A stretch of DNA of 64,000 bases from Methylocella tundrae (GCF_901905185.1 NZ_CABFMQ020000002.1:62001-126000), one strand, 5' to 3'; positions 47,437-56,527 are shown, counted from the first letter of the stretch. Notes: generated by a model from the letters alone, not told the origin. Numbers and translations are program-made.

Positions 47437-48548
47437 GCTCGTCTCCCTGTCTGCGATGTCGCGTAGAAGGCCTCGCCGGCAATCCGCGGAGTCGATCGAA
47501 TGGCTTCATTCACCACGGATTGGAGCCAGGCCGCGGGAGCCGCCGCGTTTCTCAACGGCGCGCGTTCGGCCTCTTCCAACTCTCGATCCGTCGGGTCGAA
47601 ACGCGCGGCGAGTTGCGCGGCCTCCGCCGCCGACAGGCGCGGCGCGATCTCGCCCAGCCAGAGCCGAAGCGCCGCGCTATATGCGTCATCGGTCGGAAAC
47701 TCTCCGCCAAGGCGTATCCGGCAGAGCGTGCGCCCAAGCGCCGTCGGCTGTAGAACGACGGTGCACGTTTGGCCATACGCCCGGATGATGATCGCATTCG
47801 GAAACAAAATCGTCGCGGCCGCCGGAGCGCCGCTGTCGAGCATAATCAGCGTGCGGATAAAGTCAGGGCCGCTCGATTCCTCGGCGCCGGCTGCGAGATG
47901 ATGCGCAAGCAATTTCCAATCGGCGTCGAATTCGAGCCAGTGCGTCGCTTCAGCTCCCCGCTTTTTCGCTTCCGCCACGTCTTCCACGGCGATCGCCGCG
48001 TCCCGCCAGCTCGGCGCAGCGGCGTCCAATGGATCAACATTGACGCAGATGAGGCCGCCGAACATTCTAACTGCGACGGGCAGAAGCCGCTCCGGCCTCA
48101 AGCCGAGATACTGATCAAGAGCCAGCTCCGCATCGGCGGCGCTTCTCGCGATCGGACGGCGGTCACGGCTGTATCCACAGGCGGTGAAAGAGCATTTCGT
48201 TTTCGCTCCCGTCTGGCACTGCAGCGGCACAGCGCGACACCCGCCGTGCTGCGCCTTGTTGAAGCGGCCGATGAGACCGCCGTCGGCCTGTCGCTCCACG
48301 TGAACCCCGTGGCGGCCCACTGTGAATGGCAGCACATCGCCCGGCGCCAGGATTTCATCACTGAATCCAATCGACACCCATGAGCGCGTCCAGATCCCTT
48401 CGTCCTCAAGATTCGCGAAGTCCAGCGAACGGAACGCCCGTGGAGGAAGGGAGCGGGCGGCGTCCCCCACCGCCCGCTCCTGGAAGGAATGGCCGGATCC
48501 GGCGCCCGGCGGCTCAACGGTAAGTCCGGCGCTCGTGCGGTTCATCAT
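47433..48548 (-). CDS. Rieske-oxygenase-like protein lacking normal metal ligands
   Basis: The 371-residue protein (ATG 48548, GGAGG five bases upstream) aligns in outline with alpha subunits of Rieske ring-hydroxylating oxygenases: FANLEDEGIWTRSWVSIGF, APGDVLPFTVG, VHVERQADGGLIGRFN. Where the Rieske cluster needs C-x-H and C-x-x-H, it has AQH (about 100) and CSFT (about 118), so two of four ligands are gone; extra Cys occur nearby (HGGC, LQC, TAC). The mononuclear-iron helix reads DWKLLAHHLAAGAEES, without HxxxxH. It is therefore probably not a normal oxygenase. It lies 22 bases after the formamidase gene. Confidence 0.75.
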   Translation of the reverse strand: MMNRTSAGLTVEPPGAGSGHSFQERAVGDAARSLPPRAFRSLDFANLEDEGIWTRSWVSIGFSDEILAPGDVLPFTVGRHGVHVERQADGGLIGRFNKAQHGGCRAVPLQCQTGAKTKCSFTACGYSRDRRPIARSAADAELALDQYLGLRPERLLPVAVRMFGGLICVNVDPLDAAAPSWRDAAIAVEDVAEAKKRGAEATHWLEFDADWKLLAHHLAAGAEESSGPDFIRTLIMLDSGAPAAATILFPNAIIIRAYGQTCTVVLQPTALGRTLCRIRLGGEFPTDDAYSAALRLWLGEIAPRLSAAEAAQLAARFDPTDRELEEAERAPLRNAAAPAAWLQSVVNEAIRSTPRIAGEAFYATSQTGRRA

Positions 48549-48570
48549 GCCATCCTCCAAGTCACCGCCC

Positions 48571-51006
48571 TTACGCCGGCAGCGGTTCGCCGCGCTCTTT
48601 GCGGCTGCGATGCTCCAGCGCCTTTGCATCGTAATCGGCTCTGCCGCGATGCTTGATCGCCTCCGCTGGCGGGGCCGGCAGCGGACCGTCGGCCGAGAAG
48701 CGATCGAGCACGTTTTTCACCAGCTTCGAGATATTGTTGTCGCAATTGTTCCACGGCAAGGAGCCGCAGAAGGCGATCGACGAAAACGCGAAGCAGGCGC
48801 CGCCATTCGGCGTTTCATGATAGGCGATATCGCCGCGCACACGAGGATGCGTGGTGCCATCCGTGCCTTGCTGATTGAAACCGAAATCCTCCATCACCAG
48901 AAGATAGGCTTCCGTGTGGCGTCCCGCCGAGGTGGCGACCGCGAGCGTGTGCGGCGGCGATCCCAGCATCGTGTCTACGATATCGAGTTCGAGACCCGCC
49001 GCACCGCCGCCGACCAGTCCGAAATTTCCGAGCTTCTCGTCATAGCCGATGCCTTCGAAGGCCCAGCTGACGCGGGGATCGAGACTGTCCGGCGTGCGCG
49101 AGAAATAGCTTGATATGTCGAAGCCTTCCGACGACATGCCGACGCCGGCGACGGAGTGGAGGTAGCGGCCGCGGAAGCGCCACATGCCGCCGAGCTCTCC
49201 CGTGCCCTGATGATAATACTCGCCAGGATCGGCGCGCCATGTGCGGATGCCGGATTCGCAACGCCGCATCTCCGTGACGACGCCGCGTCCAAGGTGATCA
49301 TAGGCCGGGTGGAAGGAATGCACCCAGTACCAGGCGTCGGCGCCCATATACATGAGCCGGCCGCCACGCTGTGTATAATTGTGAAGCGCGTCGAGCTGCG
49401 GCCCGCTGTTATGTTCAGGATGCGAGCCGGTGATGATGACGTTGTAGTTCTCGATCCGCGCGAGACCGTCGTAAGTGATGTCTTCATCCGTGAAGACGTC
49501 ATACTCATAGCCGAGCGTCTCCAGCCAATAGATGAGATGAAGATCGGCGGGATATTGCCACGGCGCCTGGGCGAGGAAGTGATCATATTTCGGCCTGATG
49601 CTCAGAATGGGCCGCAGCCGCGACGAAATCGAAATGCCTGTCCCGTCGGTATGCGTATCATAGATCGAGCCGCCATATTCGCGATGCTCCGACAGGAACA
49701 TATTCTGCTGCTGCATGATCGGCACGCGATAGACGAAAAGCTCCGCGCCGCCGGCGTTGCAGGCCACATGCTCATTCGCATAGGCCATGTAGCTGATCGT
49801 CGGAACCATAACCGCGATTTTTGAAGTCTCCTCGCCAACGCGGGGCACGACCCAGAAAGGTATGAACTCCTCGTCGCCCTCGGCGGTCGTCAGCTTGACA
49901 GCGTAGAAGCGGCTCTTGATTCCGCTCGGCGGCACGGTCCACTCGAAATCCGATGACCATCGCGCGTCATCGACGTCGTCGTCGTGAAAGCTGATCGCGC
50001 CATATTCTTCCGCCGCGTGCTTCCAGTCGAACTTGGTTCCCGACCAATTGTAGCCGGTCATCCCCCGATTGGGACAGTTGACAAGCTGCGCATCCAGCCG
50101 GTAGGGGCCCTCGTCCGTCGCGACGATGGTGTCTATGCCTTTCGAGAAATTCCAGGCGGCGACGATCGTCTCCGACAGGCGCCCGCTCGGACCGCTGTTG
50201 CGGCGCTCCGTCAATCCCGGCTGCGCGCCGAGCTTCATGCTCTCGATGTCCTGCCGCGAAAGAGCTTTATTGCAGATGCGCGGGCTATCGATCTTGCCAT
50301 TGTATTTGCCTGTGAAGACAACGCCGGAGGGCTTCGACGAGGCGGCGAGCGGATCGTCCGGCGCAAGCGCCTCGACATAGGCTCCGAGCGCGACCGGGAC
50401 CGGCGCATGGCTGATCGCCACGTTCAAAGTGGTCTCGACCGGCTCAATGACGGGGTCGAGCGCATAGGCGACCTGCGGCTCATGATAGAGCGTGACGGCA
50501 CCGGTAGCGGCGTCGAAGGTCGCGGCGACAAAATGCCAGGCGTGATCACGGATCGGCGCGCCCGTCGTGATGCGATGCTCATTGATGCGCAGCTCGAGAC
50601 AGCCGTCCTCATTGATGAAGAGTCCATAGCCGCAATCATTCGACCATTTCGTGACGAGACCTTGCGCGCCATGCTTCCAATATTGAGGATGGGTCTTTGG
50701 CGCCGTCGGCCAGATCCAGCATTGCAGCGTGAAACTCTCCACATGAAACGGCCTTGCGTCTGGGACGTAGCCATAAGATCCGCCGTGAATGATCTGTTTG
50801 CGGCCTTTGTAGGTCTTGTTGACGTCGGCGACGATCGGCTTATCCATGTAGCCCGGACCGCGCGGATTGGTGTCGCCATTGATCATTTGCACGATCTCGG
50901 CCGTGTATTCGGCTGGGCCGTCGCAATTCACATAGAATTTGATGGTGTCGCCGGGATGCACGCTGAATTTGTCGGCGTAGCCCGTCAGCCTCATGAATGT
51001 CATCAT
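48571..51006 (-). CDS. N,N-dimethylformamidase-like large subunit
   Basis: The 811 residues match the large subunit of N,N-dimethylformamidase, which hydrolyses DMF to dimethylamine and formate at a two-Tyr, one-carboxylate iron centre. Layout: N-terminal domain (RLTGYADKFSVHPGDTIKFY), LamG-like sandwich around 115-200 (WHFVAATFDAATGAVTLY), and a C-terminal catalytic region with GYEYDVFTDEDI, ITGSHPEHNSGPQLDALHNY, ADAWYWVHSF, DPGEYYH and GMSSEGFD. Iron-ligand candidates are Tyr and Glu within these motifs, not assigned. About 50 residues longer than the characterised enzyme, so another amide may be the true substrate. Confidence 0.85.
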   Translation of the reverse strand: MMTFMRLTGYADKFSVHPGDTIKFYVNCDGPAEYTAEIVQMINGDTNPRGPGYMDKPIVADVNKTYKGRKQIIHGGSYGYVPDARPFHVESFTLQCWIWPTAPKTHPQYWKHGAQGLVTKWSNDCGYGLFINEDGCLELRINEHRITTGAPIRDHAWHFVAATFDAATGAVTLYHEPQVAYALDPVIEPVETTLNVAISHAPVPVALGAYVEALAPDDPLAASSKPSGVVFTGKYNGKIDSPRICNKALSRQDIESMKLGAQPGLTERRNSGPSGRLSETIVAAWNFSKGIDTIVATDEGPYRLDAQLVNCPNRGMTGYNWSGTKFDWKHAAEEYGAISFHDDDVDDARWSSDFEWTVPPSGIKSRFYAVKLTTAEGDEEFIPFWVVPRVGEETSKIAVMVPTISYMAYANEHVACNAGGAELFVYRVPIMQQQNMFLSEHREYGGSIYDTHTDGTGISISSRLRPILSIRPKYDHFLAQAPWQYPADLHLIYWLETLGYEYDVFTDEDITYDGLARIENYNVIITGSHPEHNSGPQLDALHNYTQRGGRLMYMGADAWYWVHSFHPAYDHLGRGVVTEMRRCESGIRTWRADPGEYYHQGTGELGGMWRFRGRYLHSVAGVGMSSEGFDISSYFSRTPDSLDPRVSWAFEGIGYDEKLGNFGLVGGGAAGLELDIVDTMLGSPPHTLAVATSAGRHTEAYLLVMEDFGFNQQGTDGTTHPRVRGDIAYHETPNGGACFAFSSIAFCGSLPWNNCDNNISKLVKNVLDRFSADGPLPAPPAEAIKHRGRADYDAKALEHRSRKERGEPLPA

Positions 51007-51057
51007 CTACTCCAAAACTTCGCTTTTGTGAGAGGGCGTTGGGAAAGGCGGCGTCAT

Positions 51058-51498
51058 TCAGGTCACCGGCCAATTATCGTCCCTGCGCTTCCACCCCTCG
51101 TTGAAGTCGTCGGGCATGCCGTAGCTTTCCGACAGCTCCTCAAGACGCATCAAGAAGATCGTGTGCTGGATCTCCTGCTCGTCAGTATAAACCGTGTCGT
51201 CGATAAACTTCGGCGGCACGCCGCGGATGCCGCTGAGACGCGCAATGCGCCACTCCTTATCCACTTTCGTGCAGATCACGATAAGTTTGCCCTTCGGGCT
51301 TTCACCTCGCATGCGAAGCAGAACGCGACGCAGCAGCGGGTCATCGTAGAAGCCGCCCCCTACCGTCGTCGTGTCCCCGGGGGCCTCGCATTTCAACACC
51401 GAAAAGCCCGCCACGCCCTTCATCGACTCGACGCACGCTTTGTGCTCGTCGATCAGGCGCTGGCGCTCCGGGGTTCCCTTTTTTGGTATTGGTTGCAT
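51058..51498 (-). CDS. N,N-dimethylformamidase-like small subunit
   Basis: This 146-residue protein has GGAGG eight bases before its start. Its second half, KEWRIARLSGIRGVPPKFIDD followed by TDEQEIQHTIFLMRLEEL, parallels the corresponding part of known DMFase small subunits (about 132 residues), which wrap the large subunit. It lies 51 bases upstream of the large-subunit gene, the usual order. The identification rests on both sequence pattern and partner. Confidence 0.82.
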   Translation of the reverse strand: MQPIPKKGTPERQRLIDEHKACVESMKGVAGFSVLKCEAPGDTTTVGGGFYDDPLLRRVLLRMRGESPKGKLIVICTKVDKEWRIARLSGIRGVPPKFIDDTVYTDEQEIQHTIFLMRLEELSESYGMPDDFNEGWKRRDDNWPVT

Positions 51499-51529
51499 GA
51501 TCGATTCCTCCTGTCGGAATAGGTATGTC

Positions 51530-52228
51530 TCAGATGGTCATGTGTCGCTCGACCAGCTCGTCCGTCATCTCCGCGATGGGTCCCCGAGCGACGATGCGTC
51601 CGTTCTCCATCATCAAAAACGCATCGCCGAGTTTGCGCGCGACCTTGATGTGCTGCTCCGTCAGAATGAGCGTGATGCCGAATTCGGTATTGAGGCGCCG
51701 CAGCGTCTGACCGATCTCGTGCACGATGTTTGGTTGAATCCCCTCAGTCGGCTCGTCCAGCAGCAGGATCTTGGGATTTGTGGCAAGCGCGCGCGCGATC
51801 GCGAGTTGCTGTTGTTGGCCGCCCGAAAGAAGCCCTGCCCGCTTGTCGAGATTTTGAGCAAGATAGGGAAACAGGCTAAGGCAAAGCGGCGGCACTTCCG
51901 ACAGCCCGTCGCTGCGTGCGAAGGTGCCAAGAAGTATGTTTTCCTTCACGGTGAAATTCGAAAGGATTTGACGCCCTTGAGGGATATAGCCAAGACCATA
52001 TTTCGCGCGCTGATAGGTCGGGGCTTTGCTGATGTCGTCCCCGGAGATCTGGATCCCGCCAGACATTCGGTCCGTCAGCCCCATGATCGTGCGCAGCAGA
52101 GTCGTCTTGCCGACGCCATTGCGTCCGAGCACGCAAAGGCATTGGCCTTCCTCAAGATCAAATCCAATATCCTTGAGAATCGGCGTTTTGCCGTAATAGG
52201 ACGTGACTTGATTGAGTCCCAAAAGCAT
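51530..52228 (-). CDS. urtE: Urea/amide ABC transporter ATPase, UrtE-like
   Basis: The 232-residue ATPase has Walker A GRNGVGKTT (the UrtE variant, where LivF has GANGAGKTT), LGYIPQGRQI as Q-loop region, signature LLSGGQQQQLAIARAL, Walker B ILLLDEPTEGIQP and switch ILTEQH. The PTEGIQP segment is typical of UrtE. It energises import together with the adjacent UrtD-like ATPase and sits between the transporter and the DMFase genes. Confidence 0.9.
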   Translation of the reverse strand: MLLGLNQVTSYYGKTPILKDIGFDLEEGQCLCVLGRNGVGKTTLLRTIMGLTDRMSGGIQISGDDISKAPTYQRAKYGLGYIPQGRQILSNFTVKENILLGTFARSDGLSEVPPLCLSLFPYLAQNLDKRAGLLSGGQQQQLAIARALATNPKILLLDEPTEGIQPNIVHEIGQTLRRLNTEFGITLILTEQHIKVARKLGDAFLMMENGRIVARGPIAEMTDELVERHMTI

Positions 52229-52230
52229 CT

Positions 52231-52971
52231 CTAATCCTCCGGATCGCCGAGATAGACCTCGCGCACCCGTTCATTGGCTTCCATCTCCTCGATCGAGCCT
52301 TGCGCCAGGAGGCTGCCCATATGCATGACCGTGACGACGTCCGCGATCGACCGGACGAAGGCCATGTCATGTTCGACGACGATCAGGGTGTTGGTCTTCT
52401 TCAGCTCGTTCAGAATGCCCACGGTCTTTTCGATCTCCGCCTCAGTCATTCCCGCGACCGGTTCATCGAGAAGGAGAATTGCCGGATCCTGCATAAGCAC
52501 CATGCCGATCTCGAGCCATTGCGTCTCCCCGTGCGAGAGCGTTCCGGCCTCGGTATCGATGCGCGCGCCAAGCCCAGTGACGCTCAACACCTCATCGAGC
52601 TTTGCTTTGAGACCGGAAGGCCGCATGGAGAACATGTTCTTGAAAGGATTGACTTCACGACTGAAGGCCACCTCCAGGTTCTGGCGCACCGTGAGATCGC
52701 GAAACACAGCCGGCACCTGAAACTTGCGGCCGATGCCAAGGCGCGCGATCTCATGCTCGCCGAGGCCGGTGATGTCTTCGTTGCGCAGGATGATCTGACC
52801 CGACGTCGGCTTTTGCCGGCCGGTGATCAGATCCATGGTGGTGGTTTTGCCCGCGCCATTCGGGCCGACGAGACAACATAAGGTGAGTTCCGTCACTTCC
52901 AGGCTGAAATCATTGATGACCTTGGTGCCGCCGAAGCTCTTATGCAGATGGTGAATGTCGAGGACGCCCAT
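52231..52971 (-). CDS. urtD: Urea/amide ABC transporter ATPase, UrtD-like
   Basis: From ATG 52971 (GGAGG within the end of urtC) the protein has 246 residues. Motifs: Walker A GPNGAGKTTTMDLITG, ARLGIGRKFQVPAVF as Q-loop region, signature TLSHGETQWLEIGM (UrtD types have this SHG variant), Walker B ILLLDEPVAGMT and switch VVEHDM. The C-terminal tail VREVYLGDPED is typical of branched-chain/urea ATPases. It lies one base after urtC and two before urtE. Confidence 0.9.
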   Translation of the reverse strand: MGVLDIHHLHKSFGGTKVINDFSLEVTELTLCCLVGPNGAGKTTTMDLITGRQKPTSGQIILRNEDITGLGEHEIARLGIGRKFQVPAVFRDLTVRQNLEVAFSREVNPFKNMFSMRPSGLKAKLDEVLSVTGLGARIDTEAGTLSHGETQWLEIGMVLMQDPAILLLDEPVAGMTEAEIEKTVGILNELKKTNTLIVVEHDMAFVRSIADVVTVMHMGSLLAQGSIEEMEANERVREVYLGDPED

Positions 52972-52972
52972 C

Positions 52973-54085
52973 TCATGCCTCCAATTTGCTGGGCGTGTCC
53001 GCAGCGCGGAGCGGCCGTCTGAGGCGTTGCGGAGCAAAGCGGGCGCTCAGCGAGCCAAGCGCCTGCTCCAGCAAACCCGCGAGCCCCTTGGGAAGGAAAC
53101 GCACGACCAGGATGAAGAATCCGCCGAGGAGCAGCAGCCATGTCGCCAGGAACTGGTCGCCGAGATAGCTTTGGCCGCCCTGGATGATGAAGGCGCCGAG
53201 CATAGACCCGATCAGCGAAAAACGGCCGCCTATGCCAGCCCAGATGACCATTCCTATGCTGAAATTCACATCGAGCTGGGCCGGAGAAACATATTGCACC
53301 AGCATCACCGAGCAGCAGCCCGCGATCGCCGCGATGAGGCCGGACAGCGCATAGATCACAGTCTCGTAGGAGGCGACGTTATAGCCAAGAAAGCGGACGC
53401 GCTCGGGATCACTGCGCAGCGATTGTGTCACAAGCCCGAATTTGCTTTGCGTCAGCAGCTTGCCGCCGACCGTCGTCAACAACAAAAACCCATAGACGAT
53501 CCAGTAGCTGACGGCGCTGTAGGGATCGATGTCAGCGCCAAAAATCTTGAGCGGCGCCGGCGGCGTTATGCCATTCGCCCCGTTTGTGTAGGGCTGGACG
53601 TCAAGGATCAGGGTGTAAAGCGCGCTCAGCATGGCGAGCGTCATGATTGCGATGAAAGGACCCGATACTCTTGCGCGGAACATCAGGCTGCCGAAAAAGA
53701 CGTAGAAAAGCGTCGGCACCACCAGGGCGAGAATGATTCCGAAAGTCGTACTCTGGAAAGGGATCCAAAGCGCAGGCAAATGGTCGAGGCTATTGTTGAG
53801 CATGAAGGGCGGCATCGGATTGGCCGCGTCCTGCGACTGCATCTGCATCGTCATCGCCATGCCATAGGCGGCTAGCCCGAACGCAATGCCCTGTCCGAGA
53901 TTGAGAATGCCGCCAAAGCCCCAGCCGAGGCTGATGGATACGGCAAGCATGCCATACACGCCGTAAGTCGCGAACTGATTGAGCAGAAACGAGTCGCTGA
54001 CGGTCAACGGAATGATTGCGAGAAGAACGAATAGCAGCGCATAGACAAACCATTGCGCGGTCCTGTTGTAGTATAGATTTGGCAT
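52973..54085 (-). CDS. urtC: Urea/amide ABC transporter permease, UrtC-like
   Basis: The 370-residue membrane protein of the LivM/UrtC type has about ten helices, NQFATYGVYGMLAVSISLGWG near the N-terminus, the motif GILNLGQGIAFGLAAYGM, and the coupling loop GLVTQSLRSDPERVRFLGYNV. AGGAAA precedes the start. It pairs with the UrtB-like permease. The C-terminal tail is cytoplasmic and basic. Confidence 0.9.
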   Translation of the reverse strand: MPNLYYNRTAQWFVYALLFVLLAIIPLTVSDSFLLNQFATYGVYGMLAVSISLGWGFGGILNLGQGIAFGLAAYGMAMTMQMQSQDAANPMPPFMLNNSLDHLPALWIPFQSTTFGIILALVVPTLFYVFFGSLMFRARVSGPFIAIMTLAMLSALYTLILDVQPYTNGANGITPPAPLKIFGADIDPYSAVSYWIVYGFLLLTTVGGKLLTQSKFGLVTQSLRSDPERVRFLGYNVASYETVIYALSGLIAAIAGCCSVMLVQYVSPAQLDVNFSIGMVIWAGIGGRFSLIGSMLGAFIIQGGQSYLGDQFLATWLLLLGGFFILVVRFLPKGLAGLLEQALGSLSARFAPQRLRRPLRAADTPSKLEA

Positions 54086-54134
54086 AATATGATTTCCTGC
54101 CTGCGCTTATCTGGGCCAGCCTGTTCGCTGAACG

Positions 54135-55031
54135 TCAGCGGCGTGCTTTCGCCGGAGCGAACAATCCCGCTGGGCGGAAGCGGAGGAAAACGACGATCAG
54201 CAGGTAGAGGATAAATCGTGCGAAGGTATCGCTAGTGGCGTAAGCGAAGATCGATTGCAGTTCGCCGGTGAGGCCAGAGGCGACGACGCTGCCGATGATC
54301 GTTCCGCCGCCGACGACCACAACGAGAAAAGCCTGCACGACGTAAGCCGTTCCCATGGTTGGCAACACGATAGCCAGTACGCCGAACAGAGAGCCCGCAA
54401 GGCCCGCAAGGCCCGCGCCGATAGCGAAGGTCACCATATAGACCCGGTCTGCGTTGATTCCGAAAGACGCCGCCATTTCCTTGTTCTGCATGACCGCGCG
54501 CACCTGCATTCCGAACCGCGTGCGGTAGAAGAGAAACACCGTCGCGGCGACGAGCGCGATGGTCAGGGCGAAAATGAAGATGCGCAGCACGGAGAGATTG
54601 ACGAAGCCGATTTGAACATTGCTTTGGAACATCTCTGGCACGGCGATGTATTTTGGGTCGCTGCCGAAGACCAGGCGGACGACTTGCGTCAGCACAAGCG
54701 AAACGCCCCATGTCGCCAGCAGCGTGTCGAGAGGCCGCTTATAGAGGTAGCGGATCAGCCCCCGCTCCAGGAGCAGTCCGATCAAACCGACGATCACAAA
54801 GGATGCCGGTATGCAGAGCAGAAACGGAAGGCCGACAGATGATTGCAGGGCGTATGATGTGTAGGCGCCGAGCATGATGAACTCTCCGTGCGCCATATTG
54901 ATCACGCCGATCGTCCCGTAGATGATCGCAAGTCCGAGCGCAGCAATGAGCCAGATGCTGGCGATGCTGAGACCCAGAATCAACGAATTCACAATCGGGA
55001 TTAGATTGGCGGATAGGAAATGTCCTGTCAT
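54135..55031 (-). CDS. urtB: Urea/amide ABC transporter permease, UrtB-like
   Basis: From ATG 55031 (GGAGA six bases upstream) the protein has 298 residues. It is LivH/UrtB-like: IAALGLAIIYGTIGVINMAHGEFIMLGAY, then YLYKRPLDTLLATWGVSLVL and FGMQVRAVMQNKEMAASFGIN as coupling loop. The open frame extends 39 codons further upstream but through a stem-loop region, without ribosome site. A 185-base gap with an 11-base-pair hairpin separates it from the binding-protein gene. Confidence 0.92.
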   Translation of the reverse strand: MTGHFLSANLIPIVNSLILGLSIASIWLIAALGLAIIYGTIGVINMAHGEFIMLGAYTSYALQSSVGLPFLLCIPASFVIVGLIGLLLERGLIRYLYKRPLDTLLATWGVSLVLTQVVRLVFGSDPKYIAVPEMFQSNVQIGFVNLSVLRIFIFALTIALVAATVFLFYRTRFGMQVRAVMQNKEMAASFGINADRVYMVTFAIGAGLAGLAGSLFGVLAIVLPTMGTAYVVQAFLVVVVGGGTIIGSVVASGLTGELQSIFAYATSDTFARFILYLLIVVFLRFRPAGLFAPAKARR

Positions 55032-55045
55032 CAGTCGTCTCCGAT

Positions 55046-55073
55046 TGCGTTCGCCGTGCGGGCGGCGAACGCA
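55046..55073 (-). promoter_or_regulatory. Strong stem-loop between urtA and urtB
   Basis: TGCGTTCGCCG (55046-55056) and CGGCGAACGCA (55063-55073) form a perfect 11-base-pair stem with a six-base loop, ending just before the urtB ribosome site and with no T-run. It probably stabilises the upstream urtA message or limits read-through, making more binding protein than permease. Confidence 0.7.
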
Positions 55074-55216
55074 GGTTGGTGGGAATGCAATGGGCCGCCA
55101 GGGCCGGACGTGGGATTTAAGCTTGATCACATCGAGCTCATAGGCCACCTCCGCTTGCCAGGTCCAAGCACAACGTCGATCCGGAGCGCGCGCCGCGCTT
55201 CAAATGACGCCCTGGC

Positions 55217-56527
55217 TCAGATCACATTGGCGCGGATCTTACCGTCCGGCGCCTTGAGGCCCGTGGGCGTGCAGACGCCGACGTCCGGATAAATCGAATA
55301 GGGATCAGGCGCGACCTGCGCGTCCGCCTGTTTGACGATCTTGAAGCTGCCGTCAGCCTGGCATTGGCCGATTTTCGGCTTGAGCCATGTGTTGAAATTC
55401 TGGTCGTCGATCCAGATGAGGCCTTCAGGGGAGACGCCATCCTCGACCCTGACGCCGCCGCTGGCGTCGCGGATCATCTTCGAGGTTATCCCATCAATGC
55501 CGCCGGCCTTCTTGGCCGCGGCCTCAAGGCCATATTTGAAGACATAGGCCGAAATGTAGGTCTCCTCCATGTTGTAGTGGGTGACGCCGTTCTTGCCGTA
55601 TTTGCTCTTCAAAAAGCCTTCGACGAATTTGTGATTGGTGGGGTTGTCGAGCGCCTGGAAATAGGGCGCGGACAGGAAGTGACCGGCGCCGAATTCATTG
55701 CCCATTGCCCTTGTTTCGATTTCCCCGGTCGTGAGGGAGGCGATCGGCATTGAGTCGACCTTGAAGCCTTCCTGCTTAAACTGTTTGTGGAAAGCGATGT
55801 CAGAGGCGCCGACGACAGTCGAGAAGATGAAATCCGGCTTTGCGTCACGGATCTTGTTCAGGATCGGCCCAAATTCGGAGCTGCCGAGCGGGATATATTC
55901 TTCGCCGACCAGTTCGCCGCCGGCGGCGTTCAGCCAAACCTTCGCGTTCTTGTTGGATTCCTTCGGCCAGACGTAGTTCGAGCCGACGAAGAAGACCTTC
56001 TTCCCGAAATTCTTCACCATGAAGGGAATCAGGTCTTTCGAATGCTGATTGGCGAGCGGGCCCGTGCAGATATCGTTCTGACTACACTCGGCTCCCTCAT
56101 AACAGGTCGGGTAGTAAAGCAGACTGTTCTGCGACATGACCGTCGGCAGGATCGCCTTGCGGCTCGCCGAGGTATAACAGCCGAAAATCGCGATGACCTT
56201 GTTACGGAGGATCAGCTCTTTGGTCTTCTCCGAATACACATTGAAATCCGATTTCGCGTCGACGATGACCGGCTCGATTTCGTGTCCGGCTACGCCGCCG
56301 TTCTTGTTTATCTCATCGATGGCGTATTGCATGACGAGCGTGGAATCCTCCTCCGGCACGGCAAGGCCGCCGGTCAGCGAAAAGAGGAGCCCGACCTTGA
56401 TGGGCTCGCCCTTTTTGAGGGTCGCGCCCCAAGCATCGCCCGCCATCGGGATCCAGATGTTCGGCGCAGCAATGGCTGCGGCTGCCAGTGACGTGGTCTT
56501 GAGGAATTTGCGGCGAGACTGATCCAT
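55217..56527 (-). CDS. urtA: Tat-exported urea/short-chain amide binding protein
   Basis: The 436-residue binding protein starts at ATG 56527 after GGGAGA. DQSRRKFLKTTSLAAAAIAA is a textbook twin-arginine signal. The mature protein belongs to the AmiC/FmdD/UrtA branch of type-1 periplasmic binding proteins: FGCYTSASRKAILP, LLYYPTCYEGAECS and FVGSNYVWPKESN match the amide-pocket loops of AmiC (YPTPYEG, GSDYIYPRESN). This supports a urea or short-chain amide ligand. It is the first gene of the amide run. Confidence 0.9.
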   Translation of the reverse strand: MDQSRRKFLKTTSLAAAAIAAPNIWIPMAGDAWGATLKKGEPIKVGLLFSLTGGLAVPEEDSTLVMQYAIDEINKNGGVAGHEIEPVIVDAKSDFNVYSEKTKELILRNKVIAIFGCYTSASRKAILPTVMSQNSLLYYPTCYEGAECSQNDICTGPLANQHSKDLIPFMVKNFGKKVFFVGSNYVWPKESNKNAKVWLNAAGGELVGEEYIPLGSSEFGPILNKIRDAKPDFIFSTVVGASDIAFHKQFKQEGFKVDSMPIASLTTGEIETRAMGNEFGAGHFLSAPYFQALDNPTNHKFVEGFLKSKYGKNGVTHYNMEETYISAYVFKYGLEAAAKKAGGIDGITSKMIRDASGGVRVEDGVSPEGLIWIDDQNFNTWLKPKIGQCQADGSFKIVKQADAQVAPDPYSIYPDVGVCTPTGLKAPDGKIRANVI

